A stretch of DNA of 64,000 nucleotides from contig CP034928.1 of NCBI GenBank assembly GCA_004102645.1, positions 372,001 through 436,000 on the forward strand. Direction: 5' to 3'. The notes under the pieces are model-generated. The model worked only from the letters and a program-made list of their open reading frames with translations. It ran no database searches and was not told the origin of the DNA. This DNA comes from Candidatus Bipolaricaulis sibiricus. Its GTDB lineage: Bacteria > Bipolaricaulota > Bipolaricaulia > Bipolaricaulales > Bipolaricaulaceae. Shown here in pieces: positions 1 to 8,415 of this stretch. Position 1 is the stretch's first letter; each line of letters starts with the position of its first letter. Both the position numbers and the translations under genes were made by a program.

Positions 1-376
1 GGACCCACGCCTTCACGTATTCCCCTGCGGACTGGTCGAGCCTGAGCTCCTGGGACCACTCCACGTTGTACCCCTCGTCCTCCATGTCGATGCACGGGCG
101 GGGGATGTCGAGCTCGTCCATGATCTGGACGGTCTTGAGCTCGATGAACCGCCCGCCGCAGAGCCAGGCGGCGACGATGTTCTGGGCGAGCTGGGTGTGG
201 GGGCCGGCGGCGGGACCGACCGGGGTCCCGAGCGGGTGGCCGAAGAGGTCCGATCGGTACGGAACATCGGGGGCTGGAACCCAGAACGCCTCCCGGGGGA
301 TCCCGTAGATCGCCCCCGCGCGGTCGAGCTCGTCCAGGGCCCACGACAGGAGCGTCTCGGCGGGCAGCGGGCGCAT
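1..376 (-). CDS. ygfK: YgfK-like flavoprotein (putative selenate reductase subunit), N-terminal part
   Basis: The gene starts with ATG at 376, three bases after the ssnA stop, and runs off the left edge, so only about 125 N-terminal residues are visible. The stretch GTPVGPAAGPHTQLAQN followed by GGRFIELKTVQIMDELDIPRP and CIDMEDEGYNVEWS is the conserved start of the YgfK family, a large Fe-S/flavin protein related to dihydropyrimidine dehydrogenase and glutamate synthase small subunit. In enterobacteria and clostridia ygfK sits beside ssnA and molybdenum hydroxylase genes in purine-degradation clusters, as here. The selenate reductase name is historical; a redox step in purine breakdown is the more likely role. 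It is the last visible gene of a leftward operon. Confidence 0.85.
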   Translation of the reverse strand, partial: MRPLPAETLLSWALDELDRAGAIYGIPREAFWVPAPDVPYRSDLFGHPLGTPVGPAAGPHTQLAQNIVAAWLCGGRFIELKTVQIMDELDIPRPCIDMEDEGYNVEWSQELRLDQSAGEYVKAWV

Positions 377-377
377 G

Positions 378-1697
378 CTAGATCCTCCCCCACAGGGCGC
401 GGGCCGCCTCCCGGGCCGCGGCCAGCGCTGTCCGTTCGTCGAGGCCCGTCACCACCCCGTCCCGGAGGCGGGGAACCCCGGCGACGAGCACCGTCCGCGG
501 CCGGACCCCCTCAGAGATCGAACCGAACAGGAGGTGGGAGAGGAGGCTCCCCGCGTCGAGTGGGGTCGGGGGCACGTAGTCCCACACCACGAGGTCCGCC
601 GCGAACCCCGGAGTCACCTTCCCCATCGGAACCCCGAACGCCCGCTCGGCAAGGCGATAGTTCTCGCGGAGGATGCCCAGGAGTTGGGGGTCGGGGAGCG
701 TGGTCGGACTCCCCGAGGCGTGGTGGGCGAGAAGCCGGGCGGTGAGCGCCTCGGTGAGGAGGTCGGACCCGAACCCGTCCGTCCCCAGGGCGACCCGGAT
801 TCCTTTCCCGAGCATCGCCAGGACAGGTGCGGCCCCCACAGCGTTGTTCATGTTCGAACGGGGGTTGTGGACCACCGTCCCCCCCCGCGCGGCGAGGAGG
901 TCGAGCTCCGCCCCCGAGAGCTGGATCCCGTGGACCAGGAGCGACTCCTCCCCGAGGATCCCGAACCGGTCCAGCCGCTCCGCCGTGCGTACCCCGTGCT
1001 TGTGGAGGGCATCGACGGGGTCCTCCTTCCCCTCTGCGAGATGGACGTGGTACCCGAGGCCCAGTTCCTCCGCCGCGGCCCGCGCCCGGCCGAGCGTCTC
1101 GTCGGACAGGGTGAACGAGGCGTGGAGCCCCATGTGGGCGGACGTGAACCCGGGGATCCGGTCCTCGCGGGCGAACCGGACGTTTTCCGCGATCCCCGCG
1201 TCCCGCTCTCCCGATCCCCCGCGGTCGGTGACCTCGTAGCACAGGTCGGCCCGCAGCCCGACCTCGATCAGGGCCCGCTTGAGCTGGGCGAGAGACCCTT
1301 CGATCGCGGTCGGCGAGGCGTGGTGGTCGAACAGGGCCGTCACCCCAGCCCGGAGGTGCCCCAGCGCCCCCACGACTCCGGAGTGGTACACGCCGTCGAG
1401 GTCGAGGGCCCGGTCGAGCTTCCACCACAGCTGCTCCAGGATTTCCCCGAACGAGGTCGGATCGAACCGCCGGAGGGGGACTCCTCGAGCGAGGGCGGAG
1501 TAGAGGTGGGCGTGGGCGTTGACGAGCCCCGGCGTGACGAGCCGGCCGCCGGCATCGACGACCTCCGCGCCCGGGACCGCCGGGGCCGGTCCGGGCCCAG
1601 CTCGCGCGATCCGATCTCCTTCCACCACGAGGTGGCCGCTCTCCCAGTACGTACCGAACAGGTCACCGACCCGCGCGCTCGTGATCACCTGTGCCAT
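378..1697 (-). CDS. ssnA: SsnA-type amidohydrolase/deaminase
   Basis: A 439-residue metal-dependent hydrolase of the cytosine deaminase/TrzA superfamily. The first metal ligands are in the HAHLYSALARG motif (His62 and His64). Further ligands are in the HMGLHASF and HVHLAEG segments and in the late VALGTDGFGSD segment. The stretch FDHHASPTAIEGSLAQL is typical of SsnA rather than of guanine or adenosine deaminases. SsnA is one of the conserved enzymes of anaerobic purine-degradation clusters; it acts in the cytosol and its exact substrate is not settled from sequence. It follows ade by 31 bases. A TAGACT box ends six bases before the ATG and there is no Shine-Dalgarno sequence, so a second, leaderless transcript may begin here. 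The -35 region is poor. Confidence 0.85.
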   Translation of the reverse strand: MAQVITSARVGDLFGTYWESGHLVVEGDRIARAGPGPAPAVPGAEVVDAGGRLVTPGLVNAHAHLYSALARGVPLRRFDPTSFGEILEQLWWKLDRALDLDGVYHSGVVGALGHLRAGVTALFDHHASPTAIEGSLAQLKRALIEVGLRADLCYEVTDRGGSGERDAGIAENVRFAREDRIPGFTSAHMGLHASFTLSDETLGRARAAAEELGLGYHVHLAEGKEDPVDALHKHGVRTAERLDRFGILGEESLLVHGIQLSGAELDLLAARGGTVVHNPRSNMNNAVGAAPVLAMLGKGIRVALGTDGFGSDLLTEALTARLLAHHASGSPTTLPDPQLLGILRENYRLAERAFGVPMGKVTPGFAADLVVWDYVPPTPLDAGSLLSHLLFGSISEGVRPRTVLVAGVPRLRDGVVTGLDERTALAAAREAARALWGRI

Positions 1698-1728
1698 GGC
1701 CTGAGTCTACCCCCCTCTGTCCCCCAGA

Positions 1729-3507
1729 CTACACGAACGGGGAGACGATCTCCCCGCGCTCGACGTCCACCAGACCGCGGTCCGTGACCCGCAACGCGGG
1801 GATCACGGGCAGGGCGAGAAGCGATAGCGTCATCAGCCCGTCGGCGAGCCGTACCCCACACGCCCGCAGGGCGGCGTGCACCGTTGCCAGCCCGGCCGCG
1901 ACTTCCTCAGCCGGTCGGTCGGAGAGGAGCCCCGCGATCGGGAGCGGGAGGAAGGCCACCACCTCCTCGCCCCGGACGACCGCGATCCCGCCGCCCACCC
2001 GGGCGACGTGGTTTGCGGCCCGTGCCATCGCTTCGGGATTCGTTCCTACGATGAGGAGGTGGTGGCTGTCGTGGGCCACGGTGCTCGCCACCGCGCACCC
2101 CGGTTTGAGCCCCAGGCCGACGAGAAGCCCGTGTCCGATCCGACCCGATCCGCAGTGGCGCTCGACAACGGCCACCCGCGCGACCTCGGGCGGGGTCGCG
2201 ACCTGCCCGTGGTGCACGGGCAGTCGGACCCGCCTCTCCCGCGTGGGAGCCTGGTGTTCGATGAGCTCGATGGCCCGAACCTCGACGTCCCCGGTGGCGA
2301 TCGGGGCTCGGATCGCAAAGTCCGAGGCCGAGAGCGGCCGGTCTAGCCGAACCGTTCCCCGAGCCCAGTCCGGGTACGGGAACCGGGGGAGGGGGACCTG
2401 CAGCTCTCCAGCCCTGGCCACGACCCGGCCCGAGGCGATCACGGTGTCCACGGTGAACTGCTCAAGGTCGGACACGATCAGGATGTCGGCAACCCGACCC
2501 GGGGCGATCGCTCCCACGTCGCGATCCAGGCCGAAGTGCTCCGCCGTGTTTAGCGTGGCCATCGCAATGACCGTAACGGGAGGTACACCCACTGCAATCG
2601 CGGTCCGGACCACGTCGTCCATGTGCCCATTCCGGAGAAGGGTTCGCGCGTCCCGGTCATCGGTGGCGAGGAGAACGCGGCGGGGGTCGAGCCCCAGCTC
2701 TGTCACGGCCCTGAGCCCCTCGATGAGGTCCTGCCACGCCGCACCTTGGCGCAGGATCGCCCGCATCCCCTGCCGGACGCGGGCGACGGCGTCCTCGGCC
2801 CGCGTCCCCTCGTGACAGTCGGCCGGGCCGCCTGCGGCGTAGGCGTGGAACGGCCGGCCGAGGTCTGGGGATGCGTAGTGGCCCCCCACGACCTTCCCCG
2901 CCCGCAGCGCGGCGGTGATCTTCGCGTGTACGTAAGGATTTCCGCCGATCACACCGGGGTAGTCCATCACCTCCCCCAGGCCGATCACCCCGGGCCAGGA
3001 CAGGCCCTCGGTTACCTCGGCTGGCCCGACCTCCGCCCCTGGGGTGTCCAAGCCCTGCACGGCGGGGACGCACGACGGGATCTGCACGTAGACCTTGAGC
3101 GGGAGACTCCCCGCCTCCTCCAGGAACAGCTGAACCGCGCGGAGCCCGAGCACGTTCGTGATCTCGTGGGGGTCGGCGAACACCCCGGTCGTTCCCCGGG
3201 GGAGGACGGCCCGGGCGAACTCGGTTGGGGTGAGCATCGAGCTTTCGACGTGGACGTGGGCATCGAGGAGGCCGGGGACAAGGTACCGGCCCGCGGCCTC
3301 GATCACGTGTGTGTTCGGCCCGATCGCTGGGCCAGCGTCGGGGCCGCAGTACGCGATCCGATCGCCGAGGACGGCGACATCGGTTCCGGCGAGGACTTCG
3401 CCGGAGCAGACGTTGACCCACCGGCCGTTCCGGACGACGAGGTCGGCCGGCCGCCGGCCCGCGGCTACGGCCGTGAGGTCCCGCGTGACATCAGCCCAAA
3501 GAGTCAC
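1729..3507 (-). CDS. ade: Adenine deaminase
   Basis: Catalyses adenine to hypoxanthine plus ammonia in the cytosol. The amidohydrolase signature DAHVHVESSMLTPTEFAR (His84, His86) followed by RGTTGVFADPHEITNVLG is diagnostic of the Ade family. The length of about 592 residues is normal. The frame stays open to a GTG at 3555, but that start would translate through a perfect 12-bp terminator hairpin (3521-3547). I therefore prefer the GTG at 3507, directly after the hairpin tail, which gives a family-like N-terminus. Neither start has a clear ribosome binding site. The gene lies downstream of the nucleoside-binding protein gene and feeds hypoxanthine into the neighbouring purine pathway. Confidence 0.9.
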   Translation of the reverse strand: MTLWADVTRDLTAVAAGRRPADLVVRNGRWVNVCSGEVLAGTDVAVLGDRIAYCGPDAGPAIGPNTHVIEAAGRYLVPGLLDAHVHVESSMLTPTEFARAVLPRGTTGVFADPHEITNVLGLRAVQLFLEEAGSLPLKVYVQIPSCVPAVQGLDTPGAEVGPAEVTEGLSWPGVIGLGEVMDYPGVIGGNPYVHAKITAALRAGKVVGGHYASPDLGRPFHAYAAGGPADCHEGTRAEDAVARVRQGMRAILRQGAAWQDLIEGLRAVTELGLDPRRVLLATDDRDARTLLRNGHMDDVVRTAIAVGVPPVTVIAMATLNTAEHFGLDRDVGAIAPGRVADILIVSDLEQFTVDTVIASGRVVARAGELQVPLPRFPYPDWARGTVRLDRPLSASDFAIRAPIATGDVEVRAIELIEHQAPTRERRVRLPVHHGQVATPPEVARVAVVERHCGSGRIGHGLLVGLGLKPGCAVASTVAHDSHHLLIVGTNPEAMARAANHVARVGGGIAVVRGEEVVAFLPLPIAGLLSDRPAEEVAAGLATVHAALRACGVRLADGLMTLSLLALPVIPALRVTDRGLVDVERGEIVSPFV

Positions 3508-3520
3508 GAGAAGAAGAGAC

Positions 3521-3547
3521 AGGGCGGCTGCCGCAGGCAGCCGCCCT
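3521..3547 (-). terminator. Hairpin after the BMP-protein gene
   Basis: A perfect 12-bp stem with a three-base loop (AGGGCGGCTGCC / GGCAGCCGCCCT) begins 14 bases after the stop of the binding-protein gene. On the minus strand it is followed by GTCTCTTCTTCTC, a pyrimidine-rich tail rather than a pure T run. It probably ends most transcripts after the binding-protein gene and protects that message, with readthrough supplying ade. Confidence 0.75.
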
Positions 3548-3561
3548 GATGACACGTCGAT

Positions 3562-4713
3562 CTACGGTTCTCCGGGCCACGGGCCAACGACCCCGTTGGC
3601 CGCCCACTCCATGGTGATGAGGTGATCGTAGCTCATCCACATCCCCGCCGGAACGACGAGGTTGCCCTTCCGGTCGTACACCGGTCCCTCGAACGGATCG
3701 AACGTGATCCCCGGGTCCGCGAACTGGTTGTGGCGCAAGAACACGAGGTCGTAGACGGAGATCCGGCCGAAGTCGGGATGGTTGATGACGTACCCCTGGA
3801 GTGGGGCCACGTACTTCGGGTTGACCAACATCCCCATCTCTGCGCCCATCGTGGCTGCGTTCTGGGCCATCAGCCACCAGTAGTCGACATGGGCGAGGTT
3901 CTTCGTGGTGTAGGTTCCGTTGTGGACCTTGACCAGGAAGTCGTCGTAGATGACCTCCCAGTGGACGAGCTGGCCGGATACCACGTAGTCGGGCGCGAAC
4001 GCGTACATTGGGGAGTAGTGGGCGAACGAGGTGAACCCCTTCTCCGCTGCCACCTGGATCACTGTGGGGGAGTCCTCGGTAAACGCGAACACGTCACAGC
4101 CTTCGGCGATGAGGGCTTCGGTGGCCTCTTTCGCCGCCGCGGGGTTGTACCACTCGTAGATCCACCGCACGTGGACCTCAGCGGTCGGGTTGACCTCCCG
4201 CACGCCGATGGTGAACGCGCTGATGTGCCTCTTGAGCTCGGGAATCGGGAACGCACCGACGTACCCGATCTTCCCCGTCTTGGTGAGGGCTCCCGCCATG
4301 AGGCCGTTCAGGTAGTACACCTGGTAGAAGTCGGCCATGTAGGTGGCCATGTTCGGCGCACGCTTGAACCCGGACGCGTGGGCGAAGATCACGTTCGGGT
4401 ACCGCTGGGCGGCCGCGAATGTCCCGTCGATGAACCCGAAGCTCGTGGTGAAGATCACGTTGCAGCCCTGGCGCACGAGTTGGTCGATGTAGGTCTCGAC
4501 CTCGCCCTCGGGTACAGACTCCACGTACACTGTGCTCAGCCAGTCGTACTTCTCATCCACGATCCGTCGTGCCACATCGTGGGCATGGGTCCAGCCGTAG
4601 TCGCCGATCGGGCCGACATAGATGAACCCGGCCTTGATGGCCTGCGCGCCCAGGCCCAGGGAACCCACTACCGCCATCGCCACCATCAGCAACACCACTT
4701 TCCGCACGTTCAT
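3562..4713 (-). CDS. BMP-family nucleoside-binding protein of an ABC transporter
   Basis: A 383-residue exported solute-binding protein. Residues 1-25 form a Sec signal peptide (basic start, VVLLMVAMAVVGSLGLG, then AQA) with no lipobox cysteine. The mature start AIKAGFIYVGPIGDYGWTHAH is the standard opening of the Bmp/PnrA basic-membrane-protein family, whose characterised members bind purine nucleosides. It is preceded by an excellent ribosome site (AGGAGGTGA five bases before ATG). It follows the two permease genes and ATPase gene of the same system and is closed by a strong hairpin, so it is likely made in excess over the membrane parts. Confidence 0.9.
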   Translation of the reverse strand: MNVRKVVLLMVAMAVVGSLGLGAQAIKAGFIYVGPIGDYGWTHAHDVARRIVDEKYDWLSTVYVESVPEGEVETYIDQLVRQGCNVIFTTSFGFIDGTFAAAQRYPNVIFAHASGFKRAPNMATYMADFYQVYYLNGLMAGALTKTGKIGYVGAFPIPELKRHISAFTIGVREVNPTAEVHVRWIYEWYNPAAAKEATEALIAEGCDVFAFTEDSPTVIQVAAEKGFTSFAHYSPMYAFAPDYVVSGQLVHWEVIYDDFLVKVHNGTYTTKNLAHVDYWWLMAQNAATMGAEMGMLVNPKYVAPLQGYVINHPDFGRISVYDLVFLRHNQFADPGITFDPFEGPVYDRKGNLVVPAGMWMSYDHLITMEWAANGVVGPWPGEP

Positions 4714-4788
4714 CGGTCACCTCCTGAGAGATATCGCCGTCCACCGCTCACAGTAGGCCACTCGTTTTTTGCCCGTTCTCACCCCCTC

Positions 4789-5718
4789 TCACCGTTCGCC
4801 ACGTACGTAGGGAAGCCCAAGGGCGCCGGGAGCGCCCCTTCGCCGTCGAGCCCCGCCGAACCCGCTCACGGCCAACACCAGGATCGCGAACGCATAGGGC
4901 ATCATCTTCAATAGCTCGGGAGATACGTAGGCCTGGAGGCGGAACGACAGGTGGTACAGAGCGCCGAAGAAGAAGGCTCCCCAGATGGCCCGGAGCGGGT
5001 TCCAGGATGCAAAGATGGTCAGAGCAATCACGATCCATCCCATCCCCGCGGTCATCCCCTCCGTCCACGACGGGCGATAGGCCACCGACAAGTAGCCTCC
5101 ACCCACGCCGGCGAGGAGCCCGCCCACGGCGACACATAGGTAGCGCACAAGTCCGACGTGAATCCCCACTGCGTCCGCGGTGGCGGGTGACTCACCCACC
5201 GAGCGGACCACGATCCCCCATCGGGTTCGGAACAGGACAATCCAGAGCACCACTGCGGCAGCGATCCCGAGATAGGTAAGGATCGTCTGGTCGCGGAACA
5301 CCATCGGTCCGAGGACGGGGATGTCACCCAGCACGGGGACGACGATCGGACCGAGCGGAGCACGGAGCGGACGCCCTTCCCACCCCCGTCCCAGGAGCCC
5401 CGCCAGCCCCAGCCCGAACAGGGTCAGGGCGAGCCCGGATACGTACTGGTTGGCGCGGAGGGTGACGGTGAGAAACGCATGCCAGAGTGCAGCTACCATT
5501 CCCACGACGGCCGCGGCGAGAAGCCCCCACCCTGGGTGACCGTACGTCTGCGCGACGGCGAACCCGGCGTAGGCTCCGAGGATCATCATCCCCTCTACCC
5601 CCAGGTTGACCACCCCTGACCGTTCGGCGTAGATCTCACCCAGGGTTCCCCACAGGAGGGGAACCCCAAACGCAAGTGCTCGGCTCACCGTGCCTATGAG
5701 CCAGCTTGTCCAGTCCAT
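4789..5718 (-). CDS. Nucleoside ABC transporter permease (NupQ-like)
   Basis: A 309-residue polytopic membrane protein of the branched-chain amino acid/ribose/nucleoside permease class (BPD_transp_2). It contains the family opening LLWGTLGEIYAERSGVVNLG and the later segment WGIVVRSVGESPATADAVG that precedes the loop contacting the ATPase. About eight hydrophobic helices can be read. The start overlaps the upstream permease by 25 bases, which implies translational coupling. Together with the partner permease it forms the membrane channel of the BMP-type transporter. Confidence 0.88.
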   Translation of the reverse strand: MDWTSWLIGTVSRALAFGVPLLWGTLGEIYAERSGVVNLGVEGMMILGAYAGFAVAQTYGHPGWGLLAAAVVGMVAALWHAFLTVTLRANQYVSGLALTLFGLGLAGLLGRGWEGRPLRAPLGPIVVPVLGDIPVLGPMVFRDQTILTYLGIAAAVVLWIVLFRTRWGIVVRSVGESPATADAVGIHVGLVRYLCVAVGGLLAGVGGGYLSVAYRPSWTEGMTAGMGWIVIALTIFASWNPLRAIWGAFFFGALYHLSFRLQAYVSPELLKMMPYAFAILVLAVSGFGGARRRRGAPGALGLPYVRGER

Positions 5719-6800
5719 TGCCTCTCCTTGGCAGCCACCCGAACCCGCCAGTACATGAGGAGATCAGAGCTGATAAGCGAGAACAGAATCAGCCCGTTGA
5801 ACACGCCCGTGATCTGGAACGGAAGCCCGAGGGTGGTCTTCATGAGGTCGCCCGCGGCAAAGATCAGACCGAACAGGAGGGCGGTGAAGATCGCTGCCAC
5901 CGGGCTTCCCCGTGCGAGCCAGGCAACGATGATCGCCGTGTACCCATACCCCATCGAGATGTGACTCGGGCTGCGCAACCGCCAGTGAACACCGGCCACC
6001 TCGCCGACGCCAGCCAGCGCCGCCAGGCCGCCCGACACAACCAGGGCCAGGGCAAGGACGGTGGTGAAGTTGATCCCTGCGTAGCGCCCTGCGTCCGGAC
6101 TCTGACCCACAACGCGGATCTCGTACCCCAGCCGTGTCCTCGCCAAGAGGAGCGCCACGAGGATCGCGGCAGTCACACCAACAACGAGCGTCGGCCAGTG
6201 GACTCGGGTCCCACTGAGGAACGGGAGCCGAGCGGCGACCGGGAACATGTCCGTGTAGGCGAACCCCCGCATCGTCGGCCCCTTCCACGGCCCGTGGACG
6301 AGCCACTCGACGATGTAGGCCATGATGTAGTTCATCATCAAGGTGGAGATGACCTCGTTCACGCGCAGCTTCACCCGCAGGAGGGCTGGGATCACTGCCC
6401 ACAGAGCCCCGGCCCCGAAACCGGCGAGGAACATCAGTGGCAGGCGAAGCCCGTCAGGTGTTGGGACGAACAGGGCGACCCCACTCGCCGCGACCGCCCC
6501 AGCCAGAAGTTGCCCCTCGGCCCCAATGTTCCAGAACTGGGCGCGGAACGACAGGGTCAACCCCACCCCACACAGGATGAGGGGGATCGCCCGGCGGACG
6601 ATATCCGAGAGCCCCCCCACCGTCCCCAGGGTTCCCCGGCCGATCTCCGCGTACGCTCGCCATGGGCTCACCCCGTACGCCCAGAACACCAGCGCGGCCA
6701 AGAGGAGAGCCACTGCCACCGCAAGAAGTGATACCCCGAAGACCACGTGCCGGGGAGGGGTAAGCCGTCGCTCGACGATGAACGGCCCCAGGCGCTTCAT
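5694..6800 (-). CDS. Nucleoside ABC transporter permease (NupP-like)
   Basis: A 368-residue membrane protein, the second permease of the BMP/purine-nucleoside importer. Hallmarks are the segment LSFRAQFWNIGAEGQLLAGA and the stretch VNEVISTLMMNYIMAYIVEW, both conserved in permeases of this class. It starts four bases inside the end of the ATPase gene and overlaps the next permease. The arrangement ATPase, permease, permease, binding protein is typical of this family. Confidence 0.88.
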   Translation of the reverse strand: MKRLGPFIVERRLTPPRHVVFGVSLLAVAVALLLAALVFWAYGVSPWRAYAEIGRGTLGTVGGLSDIVRRAIPLILCGVGLTLSFRAQFWNIGAEGQLLAGAVAASGVALFVPTPDGLRLPLMFLAGFGAGALWAVIPALLRVKLRVNEVISTLMMNYIMAYIVEWLVHGPWKGPTMRGFAYTDMFPVAARLPFLSGTRVHWPTLVVGVTAAILVALLLARTRLGYEIRVVGQSPDAGRYAGINFTTVLALALVVSGGLAALAGVGEVAGVHWRLRSPSHISMGYGYTAIIVAWLARGSPVAAIFTALLFGLIFAAGDLMKTTLGLPFQITGVFNGLILFSLISSDLLMYWRVRVAAKERQWTGQAGS

Positions 6801-8341
6801 CGTCCATCTCCAGCGGTCGCGGGTGCCCGGCTCTCGCCGGCCATCATCAGGCCGATCTCCTCAAGCCTAGCCTCGCCCGCAGCAACAACCCCCATGATCT
6901 CGCCCCGGAACAGGACCGCTATCCGATCGGCCAGTTCTGTGATCTCCTCTAGGTCTTCGGATACGAGGAGGATCCCCGCGCCCGCCGCGCGCTGGCGAAG
7001 AAGGATCTCCCGAATCTGTTCTGTGGCGCCCACATCGAGACCATAGGTAGGGTGAGCAGCGATCACCAAGGCAGGCTCTCCTGAGAGCTCGCGGGCGAGG
7101 ATCAGCTTCTGGATGTTCCCCCCCGAGAGGAGCTTGGCCGGGGTCCGCGGGCTAGGCGTCTGAATCCGGTACTCCTCGATCGCGAGACTGGCGAAGCGGC
7201 GGACCGCAGCCAGCCGGAGGACCCCACCTCGACAGAAGGGGGGACGGTGGTGCCGCTTCAGAACCAGGTTCTCTTCTACTGACAAGCCGGGTACAATCCC
7301 CATCCGGATCCGCTCTTCGGGGATGTGGGCCACGCCCGCGTCGGACAGCCGGCGTGCGCCAGCCCGCGTCATGTCCTTCCCCAAGATGCGCACCCGACCG
7401 CGCTCAGCGCGACGCAGCCCCGTCAGGACCTCCACGAGCTCACGTTGCCCGTTCCCCGCTACGCCGGCCACCCCGAGGATCTCCCCCCGACACAGGGCGA
7501 ACGAGATTCCTCTGAGCGCGGGTGTCCCCCGGTCGGACCGGGCGTGAAGGTCGTCCACCGTGAGGGCAGCGTCGCCCGGATCGCACGCCTTCTTGGTGAG
7601 CTGGAATACGACCTCCCGGCCCACCATCATCCGTGCCAGGGCGGCCTTGTCCGTCTCCGCAGACGCGACCGTCCCCACCACCGCACCGCGACGCATCACC
7701 GTCACTCGGTCGGCCACGGACAAGACCTCGTCGAGCTTGTGGGAGATGAAGATCACCCCGTGGCCCTCCGCCTTCATCCGCTCCAGGACCTTGAACAGCT
7801 CCCTTGCCTCCTGGGGGGTGAGGACGCTCGTCGGCTCGTCGAGGATGAGGACCTCTGCCCCGCGGATGAGCGTCTTGAGGATCTCCACCCGTTGCTGTTC
7901 ACCGGCTGACAGCTCCCACACCTGCCGGTCGGGGTCCACGGGAAGGCCGTACCGTTCCGACAGTTCCCCGAGTCGGCGGCCCACGGCTCGTGCTGGAGAC
8001 CAGAACGGTGTTCCTGACAGTCCGAGGGCTACGTTCTCGGCGACGGAGTGCGGCCCGACGAGCTTGAAGTGTTGATGGACCATTCCGATCCCGAGGGCCA
8101 GCGCATGGCGTGGCGATCGGATGCTGACTCTCTTCCCCTTGACCCAGATCTCGCCCCCGTCAGGTCGATAGAGGCCGAAGAGGATGTTCATGAGGGTTGT
8201 CTTCCCGGCGCCGTTCTCCCCCAGCAGGGCATGAACCTCGCCCGCTCGGATGTCGAGTGTGACGCGATCGTTGGCCAACACTCCGGGAAACGCTTTGGTG
8301 ATGTTCTGCAGCTGGACAGCTGCCCGGGCTGCCTCCACCAT
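6797..8341 (-). CDS. Nucleoside ABC transporter ATPase with two nucleotide-binding domains
   Basis: A 514-residue fusion of two ABC domains, as in RbsA and NupO. The first half has a canonical Walker A (GENGAGKTTL), signature (LSAGEQQRVEI) and Walker B (LILDEPTS). The second half has a degenerate Walker A region (GVAGNGQRELVEVL), a clear LSGGN signature and a Walker B-like stretch ending AAHPTYGLD, a normal asymmetry in this family. The open frame extends to 8377, but the ATG at 8341 matches family N-termini and lies exactly six bases after a TATACT box, so the operon message is probably leaderless. It is the first gene of the leftward purine operon. Confidence 0.88.
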   Translation of the reverse strand: MVEAARAAVQLQNITKAFPGVLANDRVTLDIRAGEVHALLGENGAGKTTLMNILFGLYRPDGGEIWVKGKRVSIRSPRHALALGIGMVHQHFKLVGPHSVAENVALGLSGTPFWSPARAVGRRLGELSERYGLPVDPDRQVWELSAGEQQRVEILKTLIRGAEVLILDEPTSVLTPQEARELFKVLERMKAEGHGVIFISHKLDEVLSVADRVTVMRRGAVVGTVASAETDKAALARMMVGREVVFQLTKKACDPGDAALTVDDLHARSDRGTPALRGISFALCRGEILGVAGVAGNGQRELVEVLTGLRRAERGRVRILGKDMTRAGARRLSDAGVAHIPEERIRMGIVPGLSVEENLVLKRHHRPPFCRGGVLRLAAVRRFASLAIEEYRIQTPSPRTPAKLLSGGNIQKLILARELSGEPALVIAAHPTYGLDVGATEQIREILLRQRAAGAGILLVSEDLEEITELADRIAVLFRGEIMGVVAAGEARLEEIGLMMAGESRAPATAGDGR

Positions 8342-8347
8342 GGCCTC

Positions 8348-8377
8348 AGTATAGCGACGGCCCGAACCAACGGTCAA
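8348..8377 (-). promoter_or_regulatory. Promoter of the leftward purine operon, leaderless type
   Basis: On the minus strand TTGACC (8372-8377) is followed after 18 bases by TATACT (8348-8353). Six bases then separate the -10 box from the ATG of the ATPase gene at 8341, which places the predicted transcription start on the A of that ATG. There is no Shine-Dalgarno sequence. Confidence 0.6.
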
Positions 8378-8378
8378 G

Positions 8379-8408
8379 TTGCCTGACAGGATGGGCAGTG
8401 GCTATACT
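8379..8408 (+). promoter_or_regulatory. Promoter of the rightward molybdenum hydroxylase operon, leaderless type
   Basis: TTGCCT (8379-8384) is followed after 18 bases by TATACT (8403-8408). A GTG start codon lies seven bases further on, at 8416, with an ATG in frame at 8425. The -35 box sits one base from the -35 box of the opposite promoter, so the two operons are fired back to back from about 60 bp. Confidence 0.55.
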
Positions 8409-8415
8409 GCGCACG

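Noticed and set aside
8342-8415. Purine or other riboswitch ahead of the nucleoside transporter
   Set aside because: The predicted leader is zero to a few bases long, so no aptamer can fit.
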